Shown in pieces: positions 5,502-5,730 of a stretch of 5,730 bases of DNA. The notes under the pieces are model-generated. The model did no database searches. It saw nothing but the letters and a program-made list of their open reading frames with translations, and had not been told where the DNA came from. The stretch covers positions 1 through 5,730 of the forward strand of contig JAITPZ010000089.1 of assembly GCA_031289165.1 (NCBI GenBank), given 5' to 3'. Position numbers and translations under genes: made by a program. Positions within the stretch are counted from its first letter, which is position 1, and every line of letters begins with the position of its first letter. Source of the DNA: Synergistaceae bacterium. GTDB taxonomy: Bacteria; Synergistota; Synergistia; Synergistales; Aminobacteriaceae.

Positions 5502-5730
5502 GTGTTCAATATATTGCAAAAATTGGTAGATACTCTTGGCAATCTTGCCGATTTTAGCTTGCCCGAAAAGAAAATGCGTCTAATGGCTCCACAGACGGGC
5601 AAACACACGCAAACGAAGGCATTGGCGCACAGTCCAAAACCGAAAATGCCAGAAAACGCCGATTGGACTTTGGAAGAGGCTGTCTTGCTTGTTCATGTTT
5701 ACAAGCATTGGAAAGGAAAAAACGAATCGG
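5502..5730 (+). CDS. Unrecognised protein, N-terminal part (cut by window end)
   Basis: An open frame of 76 codons running off the window end. From GTG 5502 it reads MFNILQKLVDTLGNLADFSL, then PEKKMRLMAPQTGKHTQTKALAHSPKPKMPENA, then DWTLEEAVLLVHVYKHWKGKNES. The layout suggests a short amphipathic N-terminal helix, a basic, proline-containing linker (about 21-53) and the start of a folded domain. I do not recognise the family. The W-T-x-E-E-A-x-L-L pattern has a faint Myb/SANT-like look, which is not enough to name it. The frame opens after TGA 5484-5486. GTG 5502 has GGGTGG (5492-5497) only 4 bases upstream; GTG 5490 and ATG 5574 are alternatives, so the start is unsettled. GC is about 47% (85 of 180 bases in 5521-5700) and leucine is often TTG, unlike the CTG/CTC-rich grd genes, suggesting different ancestry. 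Confidence 0.55.
   Translation, partial: MFNILQKLVDTLGNLADFSLPEKKMRLMAPQTGKHTQTKALAHSPKPKMPENADWTLEEAVLLVHVYKHWKGKNES

Noticed and set aside
5378..5560. Frame beginning at ATG 5378 that would continue past TGA 5444-5446 to TAG, suggesting a second selenoprotein
   Set aside because: The protein context shows no redox motif, no SECIS-like hairpin was seen just after the TGA, and the frame ends soon after. Chance is the simpler explanation.
1..5730. CRISPR array, insertion sequence, tRNA or rRNA
   Set aside because: I saw no regularly spaced direct repeats, no transposase-like frame with terminal inverted repeats, and no tRNA- or rRNA-like sequence in the window.

Overview
The window carries the downstream half of a glycine reductase (Stickland) operon, then a sodium-coupled amino acid symporter, then a lower-GC stretch that ends in an unfinished gene. 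The grd genes are GC-rich (44 of 60 bases in 1321-1380), and the operon includes a selenoprotein read through an in-frame UGA. This points to an anaerobic, amino-acid-fermenting, selenocysteine-using bacterium. The Synergistota or a high-GC clostridial relative would fit, but that placement is inference; no marker gene is present.

Layout: (1) 1-450, the C-terminal third of grdB, the selenocysteine subunit of substrate-specific protein B. TGA at 193-195 is read as selenocysteine and is followed by a SECIS-like hairpin at 208-222. (2) 451-535, a strong stem-loop with no T-run, then the grdC ribosome binding site. (3) 536-2068, grdC, and (4) 2083-3234, grdD, closely packed and on the same strand. 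(5) 3235-3419, a terminator-like hairpin after grdD, a lone perfect Shine-Dalgarno sequence with no good start codon, and a short AT-rich inverted repeat. (6) 3420-4820, a 466-residue AGCS-family Na+/alanine (or glycine) symporter. (7) 4838-4911, two hairpins in tandem; the second is a textbook intrinsic terminator. (8) 4912-5501, no convincing gene; GC falls to about 30% locally, with a weak promoter candidate near 5335-5363. (9) About 5502-5730, the start of an unrecognised plus-strand gene cut by the window end.

How the genes work together: in the known pathway, protein B (GrdE with GrdB) binds glycine on a pyruvoyl group and attacks it with the GrdB selenol, releasing ammonia. The carboxymethyl group passes to the GrdA selenocysteine. 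Protein C (GrdC plus GrdD) captures the resulting acetyl thioester and phosphorolyses it to acetyl phosphate, which yields ATP through acetate kinase. The symporter next door plausibly imports glycine or alanine, a Stickland acceptor and donor respectively. I see no evidence of a previously undescribed system. The points most worth a second look are the recoded UGA, the structured leaders and spacers, and the composition change at the 3' end.
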